The notes under the pieces were generated by a model, which was not told where the DNA came from, made no database searches, and worked only from the letters and a program-made list of their open reading frames with translations. The translations under genes and the position numbers were made by a program. Shown here one piece after another: positions 16,440 to 24,640 of a stretch of 64,000 nt of DNA. The stretch covers positions 124,001 to 188,000 of the forward strand of contig NZ_FOFV01000016.1 of the NCBI RefSeq assembly GCF_900111005.1, given 5' to 3'. Each line of letters opens with the position of its first letter. Position 1 is the first letter of the stretch. The stretch comes from Lentzea albida (GTDB lineage: Bacteria > Actinomycetota > Actinomycetes > Mycobacteriales > Pseudonocardiaceae).

Positions 16440-17410
16440 AGCTGCTGGTCACCGGCGCTGCCGGGTTCATCGGCTCGCACTACGCCCGCACTCTGCTCGA
16501 CGGCGGGTACGCGGGCTACGAGGACGCGCACGTCACCGTGCTGGACAAGCTGACGTACGCGGGAAACCGCGCGAACCTGCCCGAGTCGCACCCGCGGATG
16601 ACGTTCGTGGAGGGCGACATCTGCGACCTGGAGCTGTTGCTGGAGCTGCTGCCCGGCCACGACGCCGTGGTGCACTTCGCCGCCGAGTCGCATGTGGACC
16701 GTTCGCTGACGGCCGCCGCGGACTTCGTGCTCACCAACGTCCTCGGCACGCAGACGGTGCTGGAGGCCTGTCGCCGCACCGGGGTCTCGCGGGTCGTGCA
16801 CGTGTCGACCGACGAGGTGTACGGGTCGATCGACGAGGGCGCGTGGACGGAGACCTGGCCGCTGCTGCCGAACTCCCCGTACGCAGCCTCGAAGGCGTCG
16901 AGCGACCTGGTCGCCCGCTCGTACTGGCGCACGCACGGGCTCGACGTGTCGATCACGCGCTGCTCCAACAACTACGGGCCGTACCAGCACCCGGAGAAGC
17001 TCATCCCGTTGTTCATCACGAACCTGTTCAACGGCCTGCAGGTGCCGCTGTACGGGGACGGGTCGAACGTGCGGGAGTGGCTGCACGTCTCCGACCACTG
17101 CCGGGCGATCCAGCTGGTGCTGACCTCGGGGCGGTCCGGCGAGGTCTACAACGTCGGCGGCGGCAACGAGCGCACCAACCTGCAGATCACCGAGGCGCTG
17201 CTGGACCTGTGCAGTGCGGGGCCGGCCCTGGTCAAGCGGGTGGCCGACCGGCTCGGGCACGACCTGCGGTACGCGCTCGACGACACGAAGATCCGCGAGG
17301 AGCTCGGCTACGAGCCGCTGGTGTCGTTCGAGCAGGGCCTCGCGGACACGGTCGCCTGGTACCGCGACCACCCGGCGTGGTGGAAGCCGTTGCGGGACTT
17401 CACGTCCTGA
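16436..17410 (+). CDS. rmlB: dTDP-glucose 4,6-dehydratase
   Basis: 324 residues. Converts dTDP-glucose to dTDP-4-keto-6-deoxyglucose, branch point of all 6-deoxyhexoses. Rossmann motif TGAAGFIGS, VDRS of the NAD site, STDEVYG with the Asp-Glu active-site pair and YAASKASSD with catalytic Tyr and Lys; RCSNNYGPYQHPEKLIP is diagnostic of RmlB. GTG start overlaps rmlA by 4 nt. No rmlC or rmlD follows, so the pair feeds pathways elsewhere, possibly the sugar genes at 54-64 kb. Converges with the next gene, overlapping it by 11 bp. Confidence 0.95.
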   Translation: MKLLVTGAAGFIGSHYARTLLDGGYAGYEDAHVTVLDKLTYAGNRANLPESHPRMTFVEGDICDLELLLELLPGHDAVVHFAAESHVDRSLTAAADFVLTNVLGTQTVLEACRRTGVSRVVHVSTDEVYGSIDEGAWTETWPLLPNSPYAASKASSDLVARSYWRTHGLDVSITRCSNNYGPYQHPEKLIPLFITNLFNGLQVPLYGDGSNVREWLHVSDHCRAIQLVLTSGRSGEVYNVGGGNERTNLQITEALLDLCSAGPALVKRVADRLGHDLRYALDDTKIREELGYEPLVSFEQGLADTVAWYRDHPAWWKPLRDFTS

Positions 17411-18440
17411 TCCAGTCCTGAAGGCGGTCGCACTCCTCGGCGACCGCCTTCCGCCTGCTCGGCGGCAGGTCGTCGATGTACTCGACCTCGACGGTGCGTT
17501 CCTTGGTGACCGCCCAGGTGGCGACGACGAAGCCGTCCACCAGGACCGTCGGCTTGCCGCCGACGACCACGCCGAGCCGGTCGTCCGCGATGACGCGGCG
17601 GCGGTCGGCGTGGGCGAGCAGGACGTTGTCGAACTCGGGCAGGAGCCGGACCGGGACGTCGGTGTCCGCGTCAGGCCGCGGGGCGTCCGGGAGGTCGAAC
17701 AGCTCCTTGCCGGCCTCGGTGCGGAACGTCACGAGCTCGGGCCTGAGCTCGTCGAACACCTCGCCGAGCCTGGTGAGGCCGGACCACTGCTGGGCGTCCA
17801 TGACCGTGGCGGGGCCGAACGCGGTCAGATAGCGCAGGACGAGTTCCCGCCGGTCCATGGCCTGCTGCGGTGCGTCGAGCCAGGTCTCGACGGTCGTGCA
17901 GACCGCCCTGCCGCTCCGGTGCCACAGGCCGCGCGGCGGGACCTGGACGAGGGCGAGCTTGTTGCGCAGGGCGTTGCCGAGGACGGTGTGCTCGCGGTCG
18001 GGCCAGAGCTCCTTGAGCTGCTTGCCCGCGTCCGCGGTGCCCTGCGGTGTGGTCTCGAGGATCGTGCGGCCGGCTTCGGCGACGGCGTCGAGGTCGAGGC
18101 CTCGCAAGCGCTTGGCGAACGGGCCGCTCTGCAGTTCGCGGTCGAGCCGGAGCTGCATGTGGGGGCGCAACGCGAGCGCGTCCCGCGCGCTGACCAGGTG
18201 GATCGTGCCGCGCATCAGCAGGATCCGCACCGCTTCGCGGGTGGTCAGCAGGTCTTCGAGCTCCTGCGGCCGGAAGTCCTCGAGGCGGGTCCAGAGGCCG
18301 ACGTAGGGCGACTTCGGTTCCTGCGCCTGGATGCCGAGGAGGTGCTCGATGGTGGCGAGCGCGCTCTTACCGGCGCGCTCGCGCAACATCTGGCGTTCGA
18401 TCAGCGCCCGGTTGAGGGCGTGCAGGCCGAGTGTCCCCAT
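17400..18440 (-). CDS. AlkZ/YcaQ-like winged-helix DNA glycosylase family protein
   Basis: 346 residues, HTH_42 (winged helix) family. Starts LHALNRALIERQMLRER and carries LLGIQAQEPKSPYVGLWTRL: the Q-A-Q triplet (about residues 38-40) fits the Q-phi-Q catalytic motif of AlkZ enzymes, which unhook DNA interstrand crosslinks and remove bulky base adducts. RGTIHLVSARD and the C-terminal LLPEFDNVLLAHADR are further family motifs. AlkZ members next to antibiotic clusters give self-resistance to DNA-alkylating products; most genomic copies have unknown lesions. No operon partner; overlaps rmlB tail to tail. Confidence 0.8.
   Translation of the reverse strand: MGTLGLHALNRALIERQMLRERAGKSALATIEHLLGIQAQEPKSPYVGLWTRLEDFRPQELEDLLTTREAVRILLMRGTIHLVSARDALALRPHMQLRLDRELQSGPFAKRLRGLDLDAVAEAGRTILETTPQGTADAGKQLKELWPDREHTVLGNALRNKLALVQVPPRGLWHRSGRAVCTTVETWLDAPQQAMDRRELVLRYLTAFGPATVMDAQQWSGLTRLGEVFDELRPELVTFRTEAGKELFDLPDAPRPDADTDVPVRLLPEFDNVLLAHADRRRVIADDRLGVVVGGKPTVLVDGFVVATWAVTKERTVEVEYIDDLPPSRRKAVAEECDRLQDWIRT
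17421..17450. terminator. Bidirectional hairpin inside the end of the AlkZ-like gene
   Basis: 11-bp perfect arms (17421-17431, 17440-17450), 8-nt loop, 10 bp after the rmlB stop and within the last codons of the opposing gene. Serves as terminator for rmlB and perhaps both genes. Confidence 0.65.
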
Positions 18441-18449
18441 CGGGACAGA

Positions 18450-19538
18450 CTAGAACCTGATGAACGCGAACCCGGTGCCGTCGGGGCGTTCGCCGTCGTG
18501 CACGACGAGGAGGTTGAGCTTGCCGAGCACGATGTCGGCGCCGTCGGAGTGCTCGACGTCCTTGACCTTGAAGTCCCTGAGCGGCTTCATGTCGGCCTTG
18601 CGGTAGGCCACGAACCGGGAGTCGCCCTGGCTGGAGGCGAGCAGCACGTCGTCCGCGATCGTGAGGCCCTCGGCGTCGGCTTCGAGCCACTGGCCGCCGA
18701 ACCCGGGGTCGGGACCGTTGGGCACGCACTCCTCGGTCTCGGGGTCGTACTTCTGCGGGGCGCCCCAGGTGCGAACCTTCTCGACGAGCTGCGGCTTGCC
18801 AAACCCGTTGGCGCGCAACGGGATGCGCCAGATGCCGACGTCCTCCTGCGCGGCGTACAGGGTGTTCGTCTTCTCGTCGATCACCATGCCCTCGACCTGC
18901 GGGCCCTCGCCGGGCTCTCCGCAGACGGTCCACTGCTCGCCGTCTGGCAGGGTGAAGGTGCTCGGGAGGTCCAGAGTGGACACCTTCTTCGTGTCGTAGG
19001 TCCTGCCCTTCTGCACCTGGAGGAGCGCGATGCTGGTCTCGTTGCGGCGGCTGGTGACGACGACGTCTCTGCCGCCGACCCTGCCGGCGGCGAGGCCGTA
19101 CACGGTGTGCTGGTCGTCGACCTCTGCCTCGGTCTTGCTGAACACCGGCCTGGTCGCCGGGTTGGTGACGTCGCGCGCACCGCGTTCGTCCACTTGGAAC
19201 ACCCGGATGCGGTCGCGTCCGCGGTCGCTCACGAACGCGAGGTCGCCGAGGACGTCGACGTTGTTGAAGCGGCCGGGCTTGGCGTCCGGGGTCGGCGGCG
19301 CGGGTGCCGGGTACACGCCGATCGTGCGGCCGTTCAGGTCGAACGCCGCCAGGCCGCCTTCCTTGAGCGTGCCCAGGACCACACTGCGTTCGGTGTCGCG
19401 CGGGTTCACCCAGATGGCCGGGTCGTCCGCGTCGGCGGGCTCCTCGAACGTCTGCGTGATCACGGTGGGTGTGATGACGGGCGTTGTGGGAGTGGTGAGG
19501 AACAAAGGCACGAGCGCGAGTGCTAAGGAAGATGACAT
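18450..19538 (-). CDS. Secreted beta-propeller phytase
   Basis: 362 residues. Short N-terminal hydrophobic signal (LALALVPLFLTTPTTPV). The six-bladed propeller phytase motifs are clear: DADDPAIWVNP at the start, GRFNNVDVLGDLAFVSDRGRDRIRVFQ, VEGMVIDEKTNTLYAAQEDVGIWRI, DAEGLTIADD, SSQGDSRFVAYR and the closing HSDGADIV. The acidic residues in these loops bind the Ca2+ ions of the active site. Hydrolyses phosphate from phytate or related phosphoesters outside the cell. Gap of 9 bp to the AlkZ-like start; divergent from the PnuC-like gene. Likely phosphate-regulated in the family, but no PHO box was identified. Confidence 0.92.
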   Translation of the reverse strand: MSSSLALALVPLFLTTPTTPVITPTVITQTFEEPADADDPAIWVNPRDTERSVVLGTLKEGGLAAFDLNGRTIGVYPAPAPPTPDAKPGRFNNVDVLGDLAFVSDRGRDRIRVFQVDERGARDVTNPATRPVFSKTEAEVDDQHTVYGLAAGRVGGRDVVVTSRRNETSIALLQVQKGRTYDTKKVSTLDLPSTFTLPDGEQWTVCGEPGEGPQVEGMVIDEKTNTLYAAQEDVGIWRIPLRANGFGKPQLVEKVRTWGAPQKYDPETEECVPNGPDPGFGGQWLEADAEGLTIADDVLLASSQGDSRFVAYRKADMKPLRDFKVKDVEHSDGADIVLGKLNLLVVHDGERPDGTGFAFIRF

Positions 19539-19592
19539 GGTGGGACCGTAGGAAACACCGGTGTACTGCGACTGAACCGCGGGGGAACAACC

Positions 19593-20216
19593 GTGTGGTA
19601 CGAGCTGGGATTGACGATCTTCGGGCAGAAGATCGCGTACACGGAGCTGGTCGGGCAGGTGCTCGCGCTCGCGGTGGTGTTCCTCGCGCAGCGCCGTTCA
19701 CTCTTGACCTGGCCCGTTCAGCTGGTGTCGGTCGCCCTGCTGTTCACCGTCTACATGTCGGCGCACCTGGGCGGACTCGCGACGCGGCAGGTGGCCGTCG
19801 GCGCGATCGCCGTCTACGGCTGGTACGCGTGGGTGCGGCGCCGTGACCCGGTCTTCGGCGTGGTGGTGCGCAAGGGCTCCTGGCGCGAACGACTCGCGGT
19901 CGCCGGCGTCTTCGTCGCCGGCACGGTCGCGTTCGCGCTGGTCCTCGACGCGCTGGACGCCTCGTGGGCGCCGTGGCCGGACGCCGCGATCTTCGTCGGC
20001 ACGGTCCTCGCCTTCGCGCTGCAGGGCCTCGGCCTGGTGGAGTTCTGGCTGGTGTGGCTGGTGGTCGACGCCGTCGGCGTGCCGCTGCAGATCCAGTCGG
20101 GCCTGTACTTCAGCGCGTTCGTCTACGTGATCTTCGCGGGCCTGGTGGTCCACGGCTTCATCGACTGGAACCGCACCGCCCGCCGGTTGACACAGGCGGC
20201 AAAGTCTCCTCTATGA
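19593..20216 (+). CDS. PnuC-family nicotinamide mononucleotide/riboside-type transporter
   Basis: 207 residues, mostly hydrophobic with about seven membrane segments. The motifs WPVQLVSVALLFTVYMSAHLGGLATRQVAVGAIAVYGWYAW and VEFWLVWLVVDAVGVPLQ match PnuC proteins (W-x-W...D-x-x..P). Takes up an NAD precursor or another vitamin; substrate cannot be read from sequence. GTG start at 19593. Its stop overlaps the next gene's ATG (ATGA), but a shared function with a carboxypeptidase is not obvious. Confidence 0.8.
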   Translation: MWYELGLTIFGQKIAYTELVGQVLALAVVFLAQRRSLLTWPVQLVSVALLFTVYMSAHLGGLATRQVAVGAIAVYGWYAWVRRRDPVFGVVVRKGSWRERLAVAGVFVAGTVAFALVLDALDASWAPWPDAAIFVGTVLAFALQGLGLVEFWLVWLVVDAVGVPLQIQSGLYFSAFVYVIFAGLVVHGFIDWNRTARRLTQAAKSPL

Positions 20217-21382
20217 GGGGACTGTTGATCGCTCTGCTGACCGCTGTCTCGTCGCTGGTAGCCGTTCCCGCGCACGCTGCTCCCGAGCCGCGCACCGGGT
20301 TCGAGCTCACCGGCCAGTGGACCACCGAGTCCGGGGAACAGGCCTACCTGCGGGCCACCGGCCTGCCTGTTTCCCAGATCGGGACGACCGCCCAAGGCCG
20401 TCCCATCCAGCTCGTGCGCGTGGGCTCCCGCAACGCGCGCACGGTGGTTCTCTTCATCTGCTCCCAGCACGGCGACGAACCCGCGGGCCGCGAGGCGTGC
20501 CTGATCCGCATGCGCTCCCTGCCGCGCTCGTCCGACGTGACCTACCTCTTCGTCCCGAACGCCAACCCGGACGGACGCGCCGCCGACACCCGCGGCAACT
20601 CCGCGGGCATCGACATCAACCGCGACCACCTGCTGCTGCGCACCGCCGAGGCCCGCGCGATGGCCGCCGTGATCCGCGACTGGCAGCCCGACGTCATCCA
20701 CGACCTGCACGAGTTCGGTCCCTCCGAGCCGTTCTACGTGAAGGACGTGCTGTGGCTGTGGCCGCGCAACCTCAACGTGGCTCCCGGGGTGCACGACCTG
20801 TCCGAGACGCTGTCGCGCTCGTTCGTGAGGCCGTCGGTGGAGGCGGCGGGCCGCACGTCCGGCGTCTACGGCATCTTGATCGACCCGGAGACCGGCGAGC
20901 CGGTCGGGCAGATCGCGGGCGACGGCCAGGAACGCATCCTGCGCAACACCGGTGGCCTGAAGCACGGCATGGGCCTGCTGGTGGAGACCAACGTCGACAA
21001 CACGCCCCGCTTCCGCGTCGACTCGCACCTGCTGGCGCTGGACGGCACCCAGTCGTTCGTGCGCGCGAACCGCTCGGCCGTCGAGGCCGCCAACGCGGCT
21101 TCTCGTGCCGTGCGGACCGGGCCGGTCTACTTCGGCGGCGCGGACAACCAGGCGCCGGATCCCGCCGACGTCGTGCCTGCGCCGTGCGGGTACGTGCTGA
21201 CCGGCGCGCAGTACGTGGGCGTGCAGGACGAACTGGCGTTGCACGGGGTGGCTTCCCAGTACCTGCGCGGCGGTGACCGGATCGTGCCGTTGAAGCAGGA
21301 GGCGCGGGCGTTGGTGCCGTTGCTGCTCGACGCGCGTGCGGACGGACCGCTCGTCGCGGGGCAGCCCGTCGCGCAGTGCTGA
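20213..21382 (+). CDS. Secreted zinc carboxypeptidase, M14 family
   Basis: 389 residues from ATG 20213, overlapping the PnuC-like stop. Signal peptide RGLLIALLTAVSSLVAVPAHA. Zinc ligands H-x-x-E in CSQHGDEPAGREA and a third His in IHDLHEFG; substrate Arg/Asn region in GIDINRDHLLLRT; catalytic Glu in GLLVETNVDN. The carboxypeptidase domain fills about residues 30-290, the rest is a short C-terminal extension with a Cys pair (PAPCGYVL...AQC). Acts outside the cell on peptides or cell-wall material; whether it is a metallocarboxypeptidase A type or a peptidoglycan amidase type is open. Confidence 0.85.
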   Translation: MRGLLIALLTAVSSLVAVPAHAAPEPRTGFELTGQWTTESGEQAYLRATGLPVSQIGTTAQGRPIQLVRVGSRNARTVVLFICSQHGDEPAGREACLIRMRSLPRSSDVTYLFVPNANPDGRAADTRGNSAGIDINRDHLLLRTAEARAMAAVIRDWQPDVIHDLHEFGPSEPFYVKDVLWLWPRNLNVAPGVHDLSETLSRSFVRPSVEAAGRTSGVYGILIDPETGEPVGQIAGDGQERILRNTGGLKHGMGLLVETNVDNTPRFRVDSHLLALDGTQSFVRANRSAVEAANAASRAVRTGPVYFGGADNQAPDPADVVPAPCGYVLTGAQYVGVQDELALHGVASQYLRGGDRIVPLKQEARALVPLLLDARADGPLVAGQPVAQC

Positions 21383-21403
21383 CCGGCGTGATCGGATGGC
21401 GGC

Positions 21404-22153
21404 GTGATCGACCTGACTGCCCGGATGGAACGCAACCTCGCCGAGCACGCGTGCCACCTCCACCGCCACCTGCCCGGCGCGACCGTCACCGAGACGGATG
21501 ACCTGCTCATCGCGGACAGCGGGCTGCCCGACAACACGTTCAACATCGTCGCGGCGGCCCGCCCCACCGCCGACGTGGCCGGGGCGGTGCGCACGATCCG
21601 CGCCACCGGCCGCCCGTTCTCGTGGTGGGCCGGTCCTGACTCCGACGGCCTGGGGGAGCGGCTCATCGCCGCCGGGCTCAGCCCGTCGGAGACGGAGACC
21701 GGCATGTGGCTCGACCTCGGCGGGCCGCTGCCCGAGGTGTCCGGTCTCCACGTCCAGCCGGTGCGGACGCCGGAGCAGCTCGCCGACTACGCCGAGGTCC
21801 TCGCCGCGAACTGGGACCCGCCCGCAGCCACCGTTCGCCGCTTCTACGCCGATGCCGCCCCGCACGCGTTGACCAGCTCGGCGCGCTACCTCGTCGGGTA
21901 CGTGGACGGCCGTGCGGTGTGCACGGCGGAGGTGTTCCTCCACGCAGGGGTCGCCGGGATCTACAACATCGCGACCCTCACGGATGCCCGTCGGCGTGGC
22001 TACGGCGGTGCGATCACGGCGGCCGCGTTGCACACCGCACGTGCCGAGGGGTACCGCATTGCCGTCCTGCAGGCCTCTGAGGACGGCGAGAGGGTCTACC
22101 GGCGTCTCGGGTTCAAGGCGTGCGGCCGCTTCACCGAGTACGCGTGCGCCTGA
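21404..22153 (+). CDS. GNAT-family N-acetyltransferase
   Basis: 249 residues from GTG 21404. The C-terminal half holds the acetyl-CoA pyrophosphate loop (LTDARRRGYGGAITAAALHTARAEG) and the typical end VLQASEDGERVYRRLGFKACGRFTEY. The N-terminal half (DDLLIADSGLPDNTFNIVAAAR) is a degenerate second GNAT-like lobe found in many actinobacterial members. Substrate unknown. Convergent with the XRE regulator, 17 bp apart, with no terminator-like hairpin in the gap. Confidence 0.82.
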   Translation: MIDLTARMERNLAEHACHLHRHLPGATVTETDDLLIADSGLPDNTFNIVAAARPTADVAGAVRTIRATGRPFSWWAGPDSDGLGERLIAAGLSPSETETGMWLDLGGPLPEVSGLHVQPVRTPEQLADYAEVLAANWDPPAATVRRFYADAAPHALTSSARYLVGYVDGRAVCTAEVFLHAGVAGIYNIATLTDARRRGYGGAITAAALHTARAEGYRIAVLQASEDGERVYRRLGFKACGRFTEYACA

Positions 22154-22170
22154 CCTCCTCACGAGGTACT

Positions 22171-23451
22171 TCAGCCGTCCCTCCGGCGCAGCACCTGGAC
22201 GAACGCGTTGTTCAGTTCGCGCACCTCGGGTTTGTCGGGCCACCTGCGCAGGACCGCTGACAAGGTGCACAGTTCCGACCGGATGGTGTCGGAGGCGATC
22301 ATCGGCGTCACCTCGAGCAGTCGTGCCGCCAGATCGCAGGTTCGCTCGAGGTCACCGGCACCGGCGTGGGCCAGTGCCTGGCGCGTGCCGAACCTCGCCC
22401 ACGCGCGTGTCGCGGTGGACGGGATGAGCGCGACCTCGCGATCGAGCACGTCGGCCGCCTCGCCGGGACGTCCCAGGTCGTAGAGGCACCAGCCGGTGAC
22501 GACCCCGACCGGGTCGGCGATGGTGCTCGTGCCCAGCACAGGCCCGTCGACGGGCCGCTCGGCGGCTTTTCCGAGGTGTTCGCGAGCACGGTCCAGCGCG
22601 CGCATGCAGCTGTCGTAGTCGGCGGCGAGTGCGTGGCCCTGAGCTTCGCGTTGTGCGGCGAGTCCGAGCACGCGGTGCGGTGTTCCGTCCATCATCTGAG
22701 CCCGCCGGGCGAGCTCGATCGTGGACGCCGCGTCACCCTGGTACATCGTGATCAGCGCTTGCCGGACCAGCGAGTAGGCGTTGAGGTCGTGCTCGCCCAC
22801 CTCAGCCGCGATCGCGACCGACTTCGCGGTCCACCAACGGGCGGCGTTCAGGTCGCCTGCCTCCTGGGCCATCCATCCCGCGTACTCGGCGTGCCGTGCC
22901 GTCAGCACCGCGATCCGCGTCCGTTCCGCCTTCGTGGCGTGCGGGACGAGACCGCGCAGGCCGTGCGCGTGCGCCACGACGATCGGCAACACCATCGCAG
23001 GCGTGCTGGTCTGGCCGAGTCTGCGGGTGGCGTCGAACGTCGTGGCGAAGTAGGAGATGGAGTCGCCGACACCGGCCGCGGGCCTCGTCGGCGCGCCGAC
23101 GGCCATTCCCGCGATCGTGGCCGCGCTGAAGGTCAACACGTCTCTTCTGTTCATCGGGTGGAAGACGCTTCCTCCACCGGGTCCGAGGCCGACGATCCAG
23201 ACGTCGTCCTTCTCCTCCGGCGGGTCGATGGTGGCAGGGGCCTTCAACGCGGAGTGCACGAGAGCGAGCAAGGCACCGTTCGCTTCCAGCAGCGAGTCGC
23301 ACATGCGGGCCAGGTACTCGGACGGCTGCTTCTTGCCGTTCTCGACCTTGCTCAGCTGGCCCTTCGAGTAGTGCGTGTGCTGGCAGAGGTCGGTCAGGGA
23401 CAGACCTCTCTCGTGGCGGAGGCGCCGCAGTTCCACGCCGAACGCGGACAT
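22171..23451 (-). CDS. XRE-type HTH regulator with TPR-like C-terminal region
   Basis: 426 residues. N-terminal helix-turn-helix (GVELRRLRHERGLSLTDLCQHTHYSKGQLSKVENGKK, residues 5-41); linker with RRDVLTFSAATIAGMAVG; then helical repeats rich in Ala/Leu (ARHAEYAGWMAQEAGDLNAARWWTAKSVAIAAE, ... AQREAQGHALAADYDSCMRALDRA), TPR-like. This layout is frequent in actinobacteria, often near conflict or antibiotic genes. Starts 11 bp after the TIR gene on the same strand, so probably one operon with it. Inferred role: senses a signal and controls the adjacent TIR/kinase locus. Confidence 0.85.
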   Translation of the reverse strand: MSAFGVELRRLRHERGLSLTDLCQHTHYSKGQLSKVENGKKQPSEYLARMCDSLLEANGALLALVHSALKAPATIDPPEEKDDVWIVGLGPGGGSVFHPMNRRDVLTFSAATIAGMAVGAPTRPAAGVGDSISYFATTFDATRRLGQTSTPAMVLPIVVAHAHGLRGLVPHATKAERTRIAVLTARHAEYAGWMAQEAGDLNAARWWTAKSVAIAAEVGEHDLNAYSLVRQALITMYQGDAASTIELARRAQMMDGTPHRVLGLAAQREAQGHALAADYDSCMRALDRAREHLGKAAERPVDGPVLGTSTIADPVGVVTGWCLYDLGRPGEAADVLDREVALIPSTATRAWARFGTRQALAHAGAGDLERTCDLAARLLEVTPMIASDTIRSELCTLSAVLRRWPDKPEVRELNNAFVQVLRRRDG

Positions 23452-23461
23452 CGGAAACTCC

Positions 23462-24571
23462 TCACGCGTACAGGGTCGGGTTGGCCCAGGCGAGTTCGGG
23501 CAGGTTGTTCGACTTCCCGCTGATCGCCAGCACTCCGGCGAGCATCGGGTGCCGGGTCGTGCCGGGGCGGTGGGCGATCAGTTCGAGCCGGAGCACGGTC
23601 GACACGTCGACGTCGATCACACAGGGCGCGCCGTGGGAGGCGGTCCGTTCGGCGAGCATGACCCCGTCGCCGATCACCTGGAACACGCCGGTCTGATGAC
23701 CTTCCAGCGCGTCGTCGAGCACGCCGGCGGTCGTCCTGAAGGACCGGAACCTCCTGCCCAGGTTGAACGCGATGCGGCCGCGGACCGCGTTGGCGAAGTC
23801 GCTGCAGCGGTACACGATGCTCTCGCTGTAGTACCTGCCGTTGACGTTCGCCTCGGACAACGAGATGTCGGCGGTGCGGCTCGCGGCGCCGAGGCTGGTC
23901 AGCATCGTGACCTGGGCTGGTGGTGGTGGCAGCACGCTGTTGTCGGACGTCACCAGCGCGCGGACGGAATCCGCGATCTGGTCGAGGGAGTACTTGGCGC
24001 TGCGGTGGTGCAGCCGGATGTACTGACGACCCGCGAGTTCTCGGATCGTCTCGGGGAGGTCGTCCTCGGCCGGCATCTTGATGTCGCCCACGAGGATCGG
24101 GATGACCTTGGCGTCACCGGCGAGCGCAAGCTCGATCTCCAGTCGCACCCAGTCCGCGGGCGCCGCGATGCTCGCCACGGATCCCTTGGTGATGGTGAGC
24201 CACCGCGGACCGATCACGACCAGCATCACCTCGCACGCCGAGGCCGCTTCGACCAGCCGGGGCTCGAAGGCCGTTCCGGCGGTGATCCCGGTGCTGGACC
24301 TGAACACCTCGTCACGGCCGAGCTCGGTGACGAGCCGCTGTTCGAGCAGGACGGCGCTGTCCTGACCGTCGCCGACCCGAAAGTTGATGAAGACCTTGCT
24401 GATGGCGCACCTCCCCTTCTCATCGAGTGTGCCGTACCACAGGTGAGGCGCGGTACCTGTTTCCCGTTTCCTTCCGATTGTTGGCCAACAGAGCCGAAGA
24501 ACGTCATCCGTGCGCGATGTTGTCCATTCCCGTGTCCGTTTTTTCTCCTGTTGATTGTCCACTTGTGACAT
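23462..24571 (-). CDS. TIR-domain protein with C-terminal NPCBM-like domain
   Basis: Open frame gives 369 residues from the only upstream ATG (24571). TIR domain: ISKVFINFRVGDGQD, EVMLVVIGPRWL and DWVRLEIELAL with the Glu of W-V-R-x-E-I, the position of the catalytic NADase glutamate in active TIRs. The C-terminal part (LGAASRTADISLSEANVN..., GVLDDALEGHQTGVFQVIGDG) resembles NPCBM domains. The first 56 codons have low GC3 and no domain, so the true start is probably near 24403, where AGGGGAGG is followed after 6 nt by ATC, not a normal start codon. Pairs with the XRE gene downstream; divergent from the kinase gene. Confidence 0.75.
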   Translation of the reverse strand: MSQVDNQQEKKRTREWTTSRTDDVLRLCWPTIGRKRETGTAPHLWYGTLDEKGRCAISKVFINFRVGDGQDSAVLLEQRLVTELGRDEVFRSSTGITAGTAFEPRLVEAASACEVMLVVIGPRWLTITKGSVASIAAPADWVRLEIELALAGDAKVIPILVGDIKMPAEDDLPETIRELAGRQYIRLHHRSAKYSLDQIADSVRALVTSDNSVLPPPPAQVTMLTSLGAASRTADISLSEANVNGRYYSESIVYRCSDFANAVRGRIAFNLGRRFRSFRTTAGVLDDALEGHQTGVFQVIGDGVMLAERTASHGAPCVIDVDVSTVLRLELIAHRPGTTRHPMLAGVLAISGKSNNLPELAWANPTLYA

Positions 24572-24640
24572 CTTTCGCCGCCTGTGATGTCCTGGTTGGG
24601 CCGAGTCTGTCGGCCGTGCAGGAAAACGGAGGCCGCGGAT

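Noticed and set aside
20123..22270. 715-residue minus frame over pnuC, M14 and GNAT genes
   Set aside because: Shadow of three genes with clear motifs.
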